Of a stretch of DNA of 64,000 nucleotides, positions 26,531 through 33,948 are shown piece after piece. A program made the position numbers and the translations under genes. How positions within the stretch are numbered: position 1 is the first letter of the stretch; the number at the start of each line of letters is the position of its first letter. The notes under the pieces were generated by a model. That model ran no database searches. It was not told where the DNA came from and saw only the letters and a list, made by a program, of their open reading frames with translations. The DNA comes from Streptomyces violaceorubidus (GTDB lineage Bacteria > Actinomycetota > Actinomycetes > Streptomycetales > Streptomycetaceae): the NCBI RefSeq assembly GCF_000717995.1, contig NZ_JODM01000025.1, positions 62,001 through 126,000 of the forward strand, in the 5' to 3' direction.

Positions 26531-27106
26531 ATGCCGGCCACCAGCGCACTTCTCGTCATCGACATGCAGAACACCACGGTCGCCATGGCGCACCGGGCCG
26601 CCGAGACGGTCGCCGCGATCGCCGGACTGAGCGAGCGGGCCCGCGCGGCCGGCGTGCCGGTGGTGACCGTCCGGCAGCGCGACGCGGACATGGTGCCCGG
26701 GACCCAGGGGTGGGAGGTCGTGCCCGAGCTGGCCCCGCGGGAGGGCGAGCCGGTGGTGGACAAGACCACCCCGGACAGCTTCCTGGACACCGACCTCGAC
26801 GCCATCCTGACGGCGCGCGGGGTCACCGAGGTGATCGTCACCGGGTTCGCCACCGAGATCTGCGTGGACACCACGGCACGGCAGGCGCTGAGCCGCGGTT
26901 ACGACCTGGTCGTGGTCGCCGACGGGCACACCACCTCGGTACGGACCGGGGCGGACACCGACCTGGTCCCGGCCGACCGCTCGATCGCGCAGTACAACGC
27001 CGTCTACCGGGCGATCGGCTGGCCCGGCCGCCGTATCCGGGTCCGGGCCGCCGCCGAGGTGGACTTCGATGCCCCCGAGGGGGCGCGGGACGTCAGGCCT
27101 GCCTGA
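26531..27106 (+). CDS. Isochorismatase-family cysteine hydrolase
   Basis: 191-residue alpha/beta hydrolase with the catalytic triad visible as Asp in LLVIDMQN, Lys in VVDKTTPDSF and Cys in FATEICVDTTAR. Family members include nicotinamidases, N-carbamoylsarcosine amidases and isochorismatases; nothing here fixes the substrate. Starts 42 bases after the TetR stop and may be cotranscribed with it. Its last 14 bases overlap the 3' end of the convergent yceI-like gene. Confidence 0.88.
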   Translation: MPATSALLVIDMQNTTVAMAHRAAETVAAIAGLSERARAAGVPVVTVRQRDADMVPGTQGWEVVPELAPREGEPVVDKTTPDSFLDTDLDAILTARGVTEVIVTGFATEICVDTTARQALSRGYDLVVVADGHTTSVRTGADTDLVPADRSIAQYNAVYRAIGWPGRRIRVRAAAEVDFDAPEGARDVRPA

Positions 27107-27650
27107 TCGCCGAGATGTCGAAGTTCAGCTTGATCTTGTCGGAGACCAGCACGCCGCCCGTCTCCAGCGCCGCGTTCCAGGTGAGCCCCCACTCCGAGCG
27201 CTTGATCTCCGCCTTGCCCTCGAAGCCGACGCGCTCGTTGCCGAACGGGTCCTTGGCGGCGCCGTTGAACTCCAGGTCGATGGTGAGCGGCTTGGTCGTG
27301 CCGAGGATCGACAGGTCACCGGTGATGCGGTAGTCGTCGCCGCCCGTGGACTCCGCCTTGGTGGAGCGGAAGGTCATCGTCGGGTACTCGCCCGTGTTGA
27401 AGAAGTCCGAGCTCTTCAGGTGGCCGTCACGGTCGGGGGAGCCGGTGTCGATGCTGTCCATCGTGACGTCCAGGGACGCCGTGGAGCGGGACGGGTCGGA
27501 GCCGTCCAGGTGCAGCGTGCCGGTGAAGTCGAGGAACTTGCCCTTGACGTTCGTGACCATCGCGTGGCGCGCGGTGAAGCCGATCGTGGTGTGGGTGGGG
27601 TCGACGGTGTAGTCGCCGGTCAGCGTGGAGAGGTCGGGGGTGGTGGTCAT
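27093..27650 (-). CDS. YceI-family lipocalin-like protein
   Basis: 185 residues with the YceI fold signatures YTVDPTHTTIGFTARHAMVT and VKGKFLDFTGTLHLDG; the family binds polyisoprenoids. No signal peptide, so this copy is probably cytoplasmic. ATG at 27650 follows GGAGGA at good spacing; a longer frame upstream runs through the operator. A GTTGAA-TG-TTCAAC palindrome 25-40 bases upstream suggests control by a MarR-type regulator encoded elsewhere. Confidence 0.88.
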   Translation of the reverse strand: MTTTPDLSTLTGDYTVDPTHTTIGFTARHAMVTNVKGKFLDFTGTLHLDGSDPSRSTASLDVTMDSIDTGSPDRDGHLKSSDFFNTGEYPTMTFRSTKAESTGGDDYRITGDLSILGTTKPLTIDLEFNGAAKDPFGNERVGFEGKAEIKRSEWGLTWNAALETGGVLVSDKIKLNFDISAIRQA

Positions 27651-27675
27651 GGTGTCCTCCGGGAAAGGCGTTGAT

Positions 27676-27689
27676 GTTGAATGTTCAAC
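27676..27689. promoter_or_regulatory. MarR-type operator upstream of the yceI-like gene
   Basis: GTTGAA-TG-TTCAAC inverted repeat, of the TTGAA-N2-TTCAA class typical of MarR proteins. It lies between the ribosome site of the yceI-like gene and the divergent PL8 lyase gene. Confidence 0.5.
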
Positions 27690-27794
27690 CAGTTCCAACG
27701 GGCTCGACTCTAGACCTATTCCACGCCGCCATCAACCACTTCGCCCGACGTGTCGCCGCACCGTTCCCCTCCCGCCTCCGGCGTGATAGACGGC

Positions 27795-30140
27795 ATGAGC
27801 ATGACCCCACGTCGCCCCACCGCCCCCACCCGCCGCACGGTCCTGCTCGGGGCCGCCACGGTGGCCACGGCCGCCGTCCTCGCCTCCCTCCCCCGTACGG
27901 CGACCGCGGCCGCCGACCCCTACGACGCCCTTCGTCTGCGCTGGCTCGAGATCGCCCTCGGCGCCGGCTACGACCCGGCCGCCGAGCCGTACGCCTCCCG
28001 TCTCGCCGAGACCGGCGCACGGGCCCGTGAGCACCGCGCCACCATGGCCCCCACCGCCACCTCCCTGTGGCCCGGCCACCCCTTCGACCCGCCCGCCGGC
28101 ATCACCTTCGCCTACGGCCGCCTGTGGACGATGACCGAGGCGTACGTGCAGCGGGGCACCGGCTCCACCGGCGACCCCGCCCTCCTCGCCGACATCCTGC
28201 GCGGCCTCGACCACCTCTCGGTCACCGTCTACAACCCCGCCACCACCCGCTACGGCAACTGGTGGGAGTGGCAGATCGGCAGCCCCCGGCTCCTGATGGA
28301 CATCACGGCCGCCCTGTACGACCACCTCGGCGCCGACCGCGTGGCCGCCGCCTGCGCCGCCGTCGACCACTTCGTCCCCGACGCGATGCTCGGCGACTAC
28401 ACCGGCACCTCCACCGGGGCCAACCGCGTGGACCTGTGCCGCTCCGTCGCCCTGCGCGGCGTCCTGGGCCGGGCCCCCGCCAAGCTCGCCCTGGCCCGCG
28501 ACGCCCTCTCGCCGGTCTTCCCGTACGTCACCGAGGGCGACGGACTGCACGCCGACGGCTCCTTCGTCCAGCACACCTGGGTCGCCTACTCGGGGACGTA
28601 CGGCCAGGTCATGCTGGACGGGCTGGGGCGGCTGTTCACCCTGCTGGCCGGCTCCGAGTGGGAGGTGACCGACCCCGCCAGGCAGATCGTCCTGGACAGC
28701 GTCGAGCACGCCTACGCGCCCCTGATCCACGACGGGCTCGTCATGGACACCGTCAACGGGCGGGCCATCAGCCGGGGTTACCTCACGAGCGACGACCTGC
28801 ACGTCATGCGCGGCGACCACTTCCACGGCCAGCAGATCATCGCCGCCATGGCGGTCCTCGCGGGGGGCGCGAGCGAGGCCGAGCGCGAGCGCTGGCACGC
28901 CCGGATCAAGGGCTGGATCGAACGTGACACCGTCACCCCGCTCCTCACCGCGCCCCAGTTCCCGGTCGCCGACCTGGCCAGGCTGCACGCGATCGCCGAC
29001 GCACCCGGCGAGGCCGCCCCCGAACCCGTAGGGCACCACCTCTTCGCGGCCATGGACCGCGCCGTCCACCGCCGCCCCGCCTTCACCGCGGGCCTCGCCA
29101 TGGCCAGCGACCGCATCGCCCACTACGAGTGCGGCAACGGCGAGAACCCGCGCGGCTGGCACACCGGCGCGGGCATGCTCACCTGGTGGGCGAACGGCAC
29201 CGCCTCCGACCAGTACACGGACTGGTTCTGGCCCACCGTCGACTGGTACCGGCTGCCCGGCACCACCGTCTCCACCAAACGCCTGCCCGACCGCGCGGGC
29301 GGCGAATGGGGCGCCCCCAGACCCGACGTGCGCCGGGTCGGCGGCACGACCGACGGCGAGTACGCGGCCGTGGGCCAGCACCTCAAGGGCCTCGGCTCGA
29401 CCCTTGAGGCCCGCAAGTCCTGGTTCTTCCTCGACGACGCCGTGGTCTGCCTGGGCGCCGGCATCACCTGCGCGGACGGCGTCCCGGTCGAGACGGTGGT
29501 GGACAACCGCAACCTGGGGGAGGGCGGCGGCCAGGCCCTCGCGCGCGGCCGGCACTGGGCCCACCTGGAGGGCCACGGCGGCTGGATCGTGCCCGGGGGC
29601 GGCCTGCGGACGCTGCGCGAGGACCGCACCGGTGCCTGGTCCGACATCAACACCACCAGCACGACCGAGCGCCGCACCCGCCGCTGGCAGACCCTCTGGC
29701 TCGACCACGGCACCGACCCCGCCGACGCGAGCTACGTCTACACCGTCATGCCGGGCGCCTCCCTGGCAGCCGTCGCCCGCCGCGCCGCCGACCCCCACCG
29801 GTTCACCGTCCTCGCCAACGACGCCCGCCGCCAGGCGGTGACCGTCCCCTCCCTCGGCCTCACGGCCGCGAACTTCTGGCAGGCCGGCACGGCGGGTCCG
29901 CTCACCGCCGCGGCCGGGGCGAGTGTGCTGGTCCGCCGCCGGGGCCGTACCGCTACGCTCTGCGTGAGCGAACCGGCCCGCACGGGAGAGCCCCTGGAGA
30001 TCGTCTGGGACCACCCGGTGCGAGCGGTGGCGCGGGCCGACGAGACGGTCGAGGTCCTCGCGACGGGCCGCCGACTGCACCTCCGCGTCACTCCTGGGGT
30101 GGTATGTACCACCCATGAATGTGAGGTGACTCTCAGCTGA
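27795..30140 (+). CDS. Tat-exported polysaccharide lyase, PL8 family
   Basis: 781-residue extracellular lyase. The N-terminus has a twin-arginine signal (TRRTVLLGAATVATAAVLAS). An alpha/alpha toroid carries the PL8 catalytic segments NWWEWQIGSP (Asn), DGSFVQHTWVAYSGTYG (His and Tyr) and GRAISRGYL (Arg); super-sandwich beta domains form the C-terminal half. The family includes hyaluronate, chondroitin and xanthan lyases, which cleave by beta-elimination. Hyaluronate or xanthan is the likely substrate, but side chains cannot settle it. ATG 27795 is used to give the Tat signal. No ribosome site is clear. Solitary gene. Confidence 0.88.
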   Translation: MSMTPRRPTAPTRRTVLLGAATVATAAVLASLPRTATAAADPYDALRLRWLEIALGAGYDPAAEPYASRLAETGARAREHRATMAPTATSLWPGHPFDPPAGITFAYGRLWTMTEAYVQRGTGSTGDPALLADILRGLDHLSVTVYNPATTRYGNWWEWQIGSPRLLMDITAALYDHLGADRVAAACAAVDHFVPDAMLGDYTGTSTGANRVDLCRSVALRGVLGRAPAKLALARDALSPVFPYVTEGDGLHADGSFVQHTWVAYSGTYGQVMLDGLGRLFTLLAGSEWEVTDPARQIVLDSVEHAYAPLIHDGLVMDTVNGRAISRGYLTSDDLHVMRGDHFHGQQIIAAMAVLAGGASEAERERWHARIKGWIERDTVTPLLTAPQFPVADLARLHAIADAPGEAAPEPVGHHLFAAMDRAVHRRPAFTAGLAMASDRIAHYECGNGENPRGWHTGAGMLTWWANGTASDQYTDWFWPTVDWYRLPGTTVSTKRLPDRAGGEWGAPRPDVRRVGGTTDGEYAAVGQHLKGLGSTLEARKSWFFLDDAVVCLGAGITCADGVPVETVVDNRNLGEGGGQALARGRHWAHLEGHGGWIVPGGGLRTLREDRTGAWSDINTTSTTERRTRRWQTLWLDHGTDPADASYVYTVMPGASLAAVARRAADPHRFTVLANDARRQAVTVPSLGLTAANFWQAGTAGPLTAAAGASVLVRRRGRTATLCVSEPARTGEPLEIVWDHPVRAVARADETVEVLATGRRLHLRVTPGVVCTTHECEVTLS

Positions 30141-30294
30141 CGGCTTTGTGCGACCTCTACAAGCTGGAGGCCCCCTGAGCAGTCGAAAAGGCTGCACGCG
30201 GTGGGGATTCTGTTCAGTGCTACCAGGAAAACGGGCCGGAGACTGTACGGAGTCGACGGCTCGCATTCCTTGGTCTGCTTCGTAGAGTCGCTAC

Positions 30295-31878
30295 ATGACC
30301 GTTTTGGATGAGGCGCCGGGTGAGCCGACGGACGCACGCGGGCGAGTGGCCGAGCTGCACGAGATTCGTGCGCAGGCGCTGGCCGGACCGAGCGAGAAGG
30401 CGACGGAGGCGCAGCACGCCAAGGGCAAGCTGACGGCGCGTGAGCGGATCGAGCTGCTTCTGGACGCGGGTTCCTTCCGCGAGGTCGAGCAGCTGCGCCG
30501 GCACCGGGCGATCGGTTTCGGCCTGGAGACCAAGAAGCCGTACACCGACGGTGTCATCACCGGCTGGGGCACGGTCGAGGGCCGCACGGTCTTCGTCTAC
30601 GCCCACGACTTCCGGATCTTCGGCGGTGCGCTGGGCGAGGCCCACGCCACGAAGATCCACAAGATCATGGACATGGCCATCGCGGCCGGTGCCCCCCTGG
30701 TGTCGCTGAACGACGGCGCCGGCGCCCGTATCCAGGAGGGCGTCAGCGCGCTCGCCGGTTACGGCGGCATCTTCCAGCGCAACACCAAGGCGTCCGGCGT
30801 CATCCCGCAGATCAGCGTGATGCTCGGCCCCTGCGCGGGCGGCGCGGCCTACAGTCCCGCCCTCACCGACTTCGTCTTCATGGTCCGCGAGACCTCGCAG
30901 ATGTTCATCACCGGCCCGGACGTGGTCAAGGCGGTCACCGGCGAGGAGATCACGCAGAACGGCCTGGGCGGCGCCGACGTGCACGCCGAGACGTCGGGCG
31001 TGTGCCACTTCGCCTACGACGACGAGGAGACCTGCCTCGCCGAGGTCCGCTACCTCCTCTCCCTGCTGCCGCAGAACAACCGGGAGAACCCGCCCCGCGC
31101 CGAGTCCTCGGACCCCGTGGACCGCCGCAGCGACGTCCTGCTCGACCTGGTCCCGGCGGACGGCAACCGCCCCTACGACATGGCCAAGGTCATCGAGGAA
31201 CTCGTCGACCACGGCGAGTACCTGGAGGTCCACGAGCGCTGGGCCCGCAACATCATCTGCGCCCTGGCCCGCCTCGACGGCCAGGCCATCGGCATCGTCG
31301 CCAACCAGCCGCAGAGCCTGGCCGGGGTCCTGGACATCGAGGCCTCCGAGAAGGCCGCGCGCTTCGTCCAGATGTGCGACGCCTTCAACATCCCGATCAT
31401 CACCCTTCTGGACGTACCGGGCTTCCTGCCCGGCGTCGACCAGGAGCACGGCGGCATCATCCGCCACGGCGCCAAGCTCCTCTACGCCTACTGCAACGCG
31501 ACCGTGCCCCGCATCTCGCTCATCCTGCGCAAGGCGTACGGGGGTGCTTACATCGTCATGGACAGCCAGTCCATCGGCGCCGACCTCACCTACGCCTGGC
31601 CGACCAACGAGATCGCCGTCATGGGCGCGGAGGGCGCGGCCAACGTCATCTTCCGCCGGCAGATCGCCGGGGCCGAGGACCCCGAGGCCATGCGGGCCCG
31701 CATGGTCAAGGAGTACAAGTCCGAGCTGATGCACCCCTACTACGCGGCCGAACGCGGCCTGGTCGACGACGTCATCGACCCCGCCGAGACCCGCGAGGTG
31801 CTGATCAAGTCCCTGGCGATGCTCCACAGCAAGCACGCCGACCTGCCCTCCCGCAAGCACGGCAACCCGCCGCAGTGA
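30295..31878 (+). CDS. accB: Acyl-CoA carboxylase beta (carboxyltransferase) subunit
   Basis: Transfers carboxybiotin's CO2 to acetyl- or propionyl-CoA, giving malonyl- or methylmalonyl-CoA for fatty acids and polyketides. 527 residues with both crotonase-fold halves: GKLTARERIELLLDAGSF, SLNDGAGARIQEGV, MLGPCAGGAAYSPALTDF and LDVPGFLPGVDQEHGGII. The epsilon subunit gene follows directly, as in the S. coelicolor essential acetyl-CoA carboxylase (accB-accE). The biotinylated alpha subunit is not in the window. The promoter region (30141-30294) holds an imperfect TTTGT-N9-ACAAG repeat at 30145-30163. Confidence 0.94.
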   Translation: MTVLDEAPGEPTDARGRVAELHEIRAQALAGPSEKATEAQHAKGKLTARERIELLLDAGSFREVEQLRRHRAIGFGLETKKPYTDGVITGWGTVEGRTVFVYAHDFRIFGGALGEAHATKIHKIMDMAIAAGAPLVSLNDGAGARIQEGVSALAGYGGIFQRNTKASGVIPQISVMLGPCAGGAAYSPALTDFVFMVRETSQMFITGPDVVKAVTGEEITQNGLGGADVHAETSGVCHFAYDDEETCLAEVRYLLSLLPQNNRENPPRAESSDPVDRRSDVLLDLVPADGNRPYDMAKVIEELVDHGEYLEVHERWARNIICALARLDGQAIGIVANQPQSLAGVLDIEASEKAARFVQMCDAFNIPIITLLDVPGFLPGVDQEHGGIIRHGAKLLYAYCNATVPRISLILRKAYGGAYIVMDSQSIGADLTYAWPTNEIAVMGAEGAANVIFRRQIAGAEDPEAMRARMVKEYKSELMHPYYAAERGLVDDVIDPAETREVLIKSLAMLHSKHADLPSRKHGNPPQ

Positions 31879-31895
31879 CCCGAGGAGCCACCTCC

Positions 31896-32093
31896 ATGTC
31901 CACTCCCGACATCCGCGTCGAGAAGGGCCACGCCGAGCCCGAGGAAGTCGCCGCCATCACGGCCCTCCTCCTGGCCCGCGCCGCCGCCCGCCCCGCCGAG
32001 ATCGCCCCGGCCCACGGCGGCGGCCGAGCCCGCGCCGGCTGGCGCCGCCTGGAGCGCGAGCCCGGTTTCCGGGCGCCGCACAGCTGGCGCTGA
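31896..32093 (+). CDS. accE: Acyl-CoA carboxylase epsilon subunit
   Basis: 65-residue small subunit that binds and stimulates the beta subunit. It shows the family features: an N-terminal VEKGHAEPEEVAAITALLLA helix and a W-rich basic end (GWRRLEREPGFRAPHSWR). It starts 17 bases after accB with CGAGGAG upstream and closes the operon before the terminator at 32103. Confidence 0.92.
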   Translation: MSTPDIRVEKGHAEPEEVAAITALLLARAAARPAEIAPAHGGGRARAGWRRLEREPGFRAPHSWR

Positions 32094-32102
32094 CCCGAGC
32101 AG

Positions 32103-32140
32103 CAAGTAAGGCCCCTCCACACGGAGGGGCCTTACTTGTT
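32103..32140. terminator. Terminator of accBE (bidirectional)
   Basis: Perfect 16-bp stem CAAGTAAGGCCCCTCC and its complement around ACAC, 9 bases after the accE stop; it also faces the convergent cvn2 operon. Confidence 0.9.
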
Positions 32141-32160
32141 ACGCCGGGCTCGGTGGACGC

Positions 32161-32219
32161 CCCAGGGGTGCGGGGCTGGGTCAATATGCGGCTGCGCCGC
32201 GTGGGCGCGACCAGCCACG
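32161..32219. repeat. Streptomyces-type dispersed intergenic repeat
   Basis: GC-rich block containing CGGGGCTGGGTCAATATGCG and GCCGCGTGGGCGCGACCAGC, which I recognise as a motif scattered through Streptomyces intergenic regions. It lies in the convergent gap between accE and cvnD2. The rest of 32141-32297 has no gene. Confidence 0.55.
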
Positions 32220-32297
32220 TACTACCCGCGCCCGGCACCGAAACCGCCCCCGGCAGCCCAGTGGCCGCAGGGGGCGTCGCGCAACCCGGCGCAGCCT

Positions 32298-32879
32298 TCA
32301 GCGCAGCCGCGCCATCAGCGCGTGCTCCACGAGAGTGATCAGCGCCGACTTCGCGTCGGCCCGATGCCGCGCGTCCGTCGTGATGATCGGTGTGTCCGGG
32401 CCGATCTGCAGCGCCTCCCGCACCTCGTCCGGGTTGTACGGCTGCTGCCCGTCGAAGCCGTTGAGCGCGATGACGAACGGCAGACCGCTGTTCTCGAAGT
32501 AGTCGACCGCGGGGAAGCAGTCGGCGAGCCGCCTCGTGTCGACCAGCACGATCGCCCCGATGGCGCCGCGCACCAGGTCGTCCCACATGAACCAGAACCG
32601 GTCCTGGCCGGGTGTGCCGAAGAGGTAAAGGATCAGGTCCTGGTCGAGCGTGATGCGGCCGAAGTCCATGGCGACCGTCGTGGTCGTCTTGTCCCCCGTG
32701 TGGGTGAGGTCGTCGATGCCCGCCGACGCGGATGTCATCACGGCCTCGGTGCGCAGCGGATTGATCTCCGAGACAGCGCCGACGAACGTGGTCTTGCCCA
32801 CGCCGAAGCCGCCCGCCACCACGATCTTCGCGGAAGTGGTGGAGCGGGAAGGACCGCCGCTAGAGCTTGCGAAGTCCAC
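32298..32879 (-). CDS. cvnD2: Conservon GTPase CvnD2
   Basis: 193-residue small Ras/Arf-like GTPase, last gene of the cvn2 operon. P-loop GGFGVGKTTF, switch motif GTPGQDRF and base-recognition ALNGFD (NxxD). In conservons it is thought to work with CvnA, B and C as a membrane-associated complex resembling eukaryotic G-protein signalling. GTG start overlaps the end of cvnC2 by 20 bases, implying tight coupling. Apart from the first dozen residues it differs from CvnD1 at only four positions. Confidence 0.93.
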   Translation of the reverse strand: MDFASSSGGPSRSTTSAKIVVAGGFGVGKTTFVGAVSEINPLRTEAVMTSASAGIDDLTHTGDKTTTTVAMDFGRITLDQDLILYLFGTPGQDRFWFMWDDLVRGAIGAIVLVDTRRLADCFPAVDYFENSGLPFVIALNGFDGQQPYNPDEVREALQIGPDTPIITTDARHRADAKSALITLVEHALMARLR

Positions 32880-33432
32880 TGAGCACCCTTTCGAGCAGTG
32901 TCACGTCTGGCTGGCCGCCGGCGCTCTCGTCGCCGCCGGGCTGATGGATGGCGACCAGTCCCGCCTCCGCCAAGTCGGCGACGAGGATCCTGGCCACGCC
33001 GAGAGGGATCGTCAGGAGGGCCGAGACCTCGGCCACCGACTTGATCTCCCGGCAGAGGTTGCAGATCCGCTGATGCTCGGGCAGTTGGCCCTGCATCTGG
33101 TGCGGCTGCGCGGTGGTGTGCACCAGCGCCTCGATGGCGAGCTGGTACCGGGGCCTGGTGCGGCCGCCCGTCATGGCGTACGGGCGCACCAGGGGATTGT
33201 TCGACGCCCCGGCGGGCGCCGGCTCAGGGGTGCGGCGCTGCGGCTGCACGGGCTGGATGCGCGGAGCGTGCGGCTGGTCGTACGGCGAAGGGCCGGGGCC
33301 CTGCGGCGCGTACGGCTGCCGGTGGCTCGGCACGGAGGGGTAGCCGTACCCGTTCGCCGAGCCGTCGCCCTGGCCCTGACCGGGGCCGTACGACCAGTTG
33401 CCCGACGACGGACCGCCTGGGGGTGTTGCCAC
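32860..33432 (-). CDS. cvnC2: Conservon DUF742 protein CvnC2
   Basis: 190 residues. The first 95 are Pro/Gly/Gln/Tyr-rich and probably disordered; the rest is the DUF742 winged-helix domain starting PLVRPYAMTGGRTRPRYQLA, with ICNLCREIKSVAEVSALL and the LERVLSGLRKL end. GTG at 33432 follows GGAGGAGG. Its long disordered N-terminus is the main difference from CvnC1. Function within the conservon is not established; family members may bind partners rather than DNA. Confidence 0.92.
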   Translation of the reverse strand: MATPPGGPSSGNWSYGPGQGQGDGSANGYGYPSVPSHRQPYAPQGPGPSPYDQPHAPRIQPVQPQRRTPEPAPAGASNNPLVRPYAMTGGRTRPRYQLAIEALVHTTAQPHQMQGQLPEHQRICNLCREIKSVAEVSALLTIPLGVARILVADLAEAGLVAIHQPGGDESAGGQPDVTLLERVLSGLRKL

Positions 33433-33524
33433 TTTTCCTCCTCCGACTGTGCCTGGCACCAACGCTGTGGAGCCGCGTCCCGAAACTTTACGGGCATGGG
33501 ACGCCAAAACGCACCGTCTGTCCT

Positions 33525-33947
33525 TTAGTTGAGAAGGCTCCCTTGGAGCTCCGCCCGCAGATCGGGGGTCAGGACCGTGCCCGCACGGTCCACCAGAAGG
33601 GCCATCTCGTACCCAATGAGACCGATGTCCGCCTCGGGGTGTGCGAGAACCGCGAGGGACGAGCCGTCGGAGATGGACATGATGAAGAGGAATCCGCGCT
33701 CCATCTCCACAACCGTCTGGTTCACGCTGCCGCCCTCGAAGATGCGCGAGGCACCCGCGGTCAGCGAGGTCAGGCCGGAGGCGACGGCCGCGAGCTGATC
33801 GGCTCGGTCGCGAGGGAACCCTTCGGACATCGCCAGAAGGAGTCCGTCGGCGGAGACCACCACCGTGTGGGACACCCCCGGGGTGTTGTCCACGAAGTTG
33901 GTGATCAACCAGTTCAGGTTCTGCGCCGCCTGGCTCATCGGGCTCAC
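33525..33947 (-). CDS. cvnB2: Conservon roadblock/LC7 protein CvnB2
   Basis: 140-residue roadblock/LC7-fold protein (AQNLNWLITNFVDNTPGVSH; ADQLAAVASGLTSLTAGASR), a likely regulator of the CvnD GTPase by analogy with MglB. GTG at 33947 begins one base after the cvnA2 stop, with AGGAG inside the end of cvnA2. It differs from CvnB1 at about eight positions. Confidence 0.93.
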   Translation of the reverse strand: MSPMSQAAQNLNWLITNFVDNTPGVSHTVVVSADGLLLAMSEGFPRDRADQLAAVASGLTSLTAGASRIFEGGSVNQTVVEMERGFLFIMSISDGSSLAVLAHPEADIGLIGYEMALLVDRAGTVLTPDLRAELQGSLLN

Positions 33948-33948
33948 A

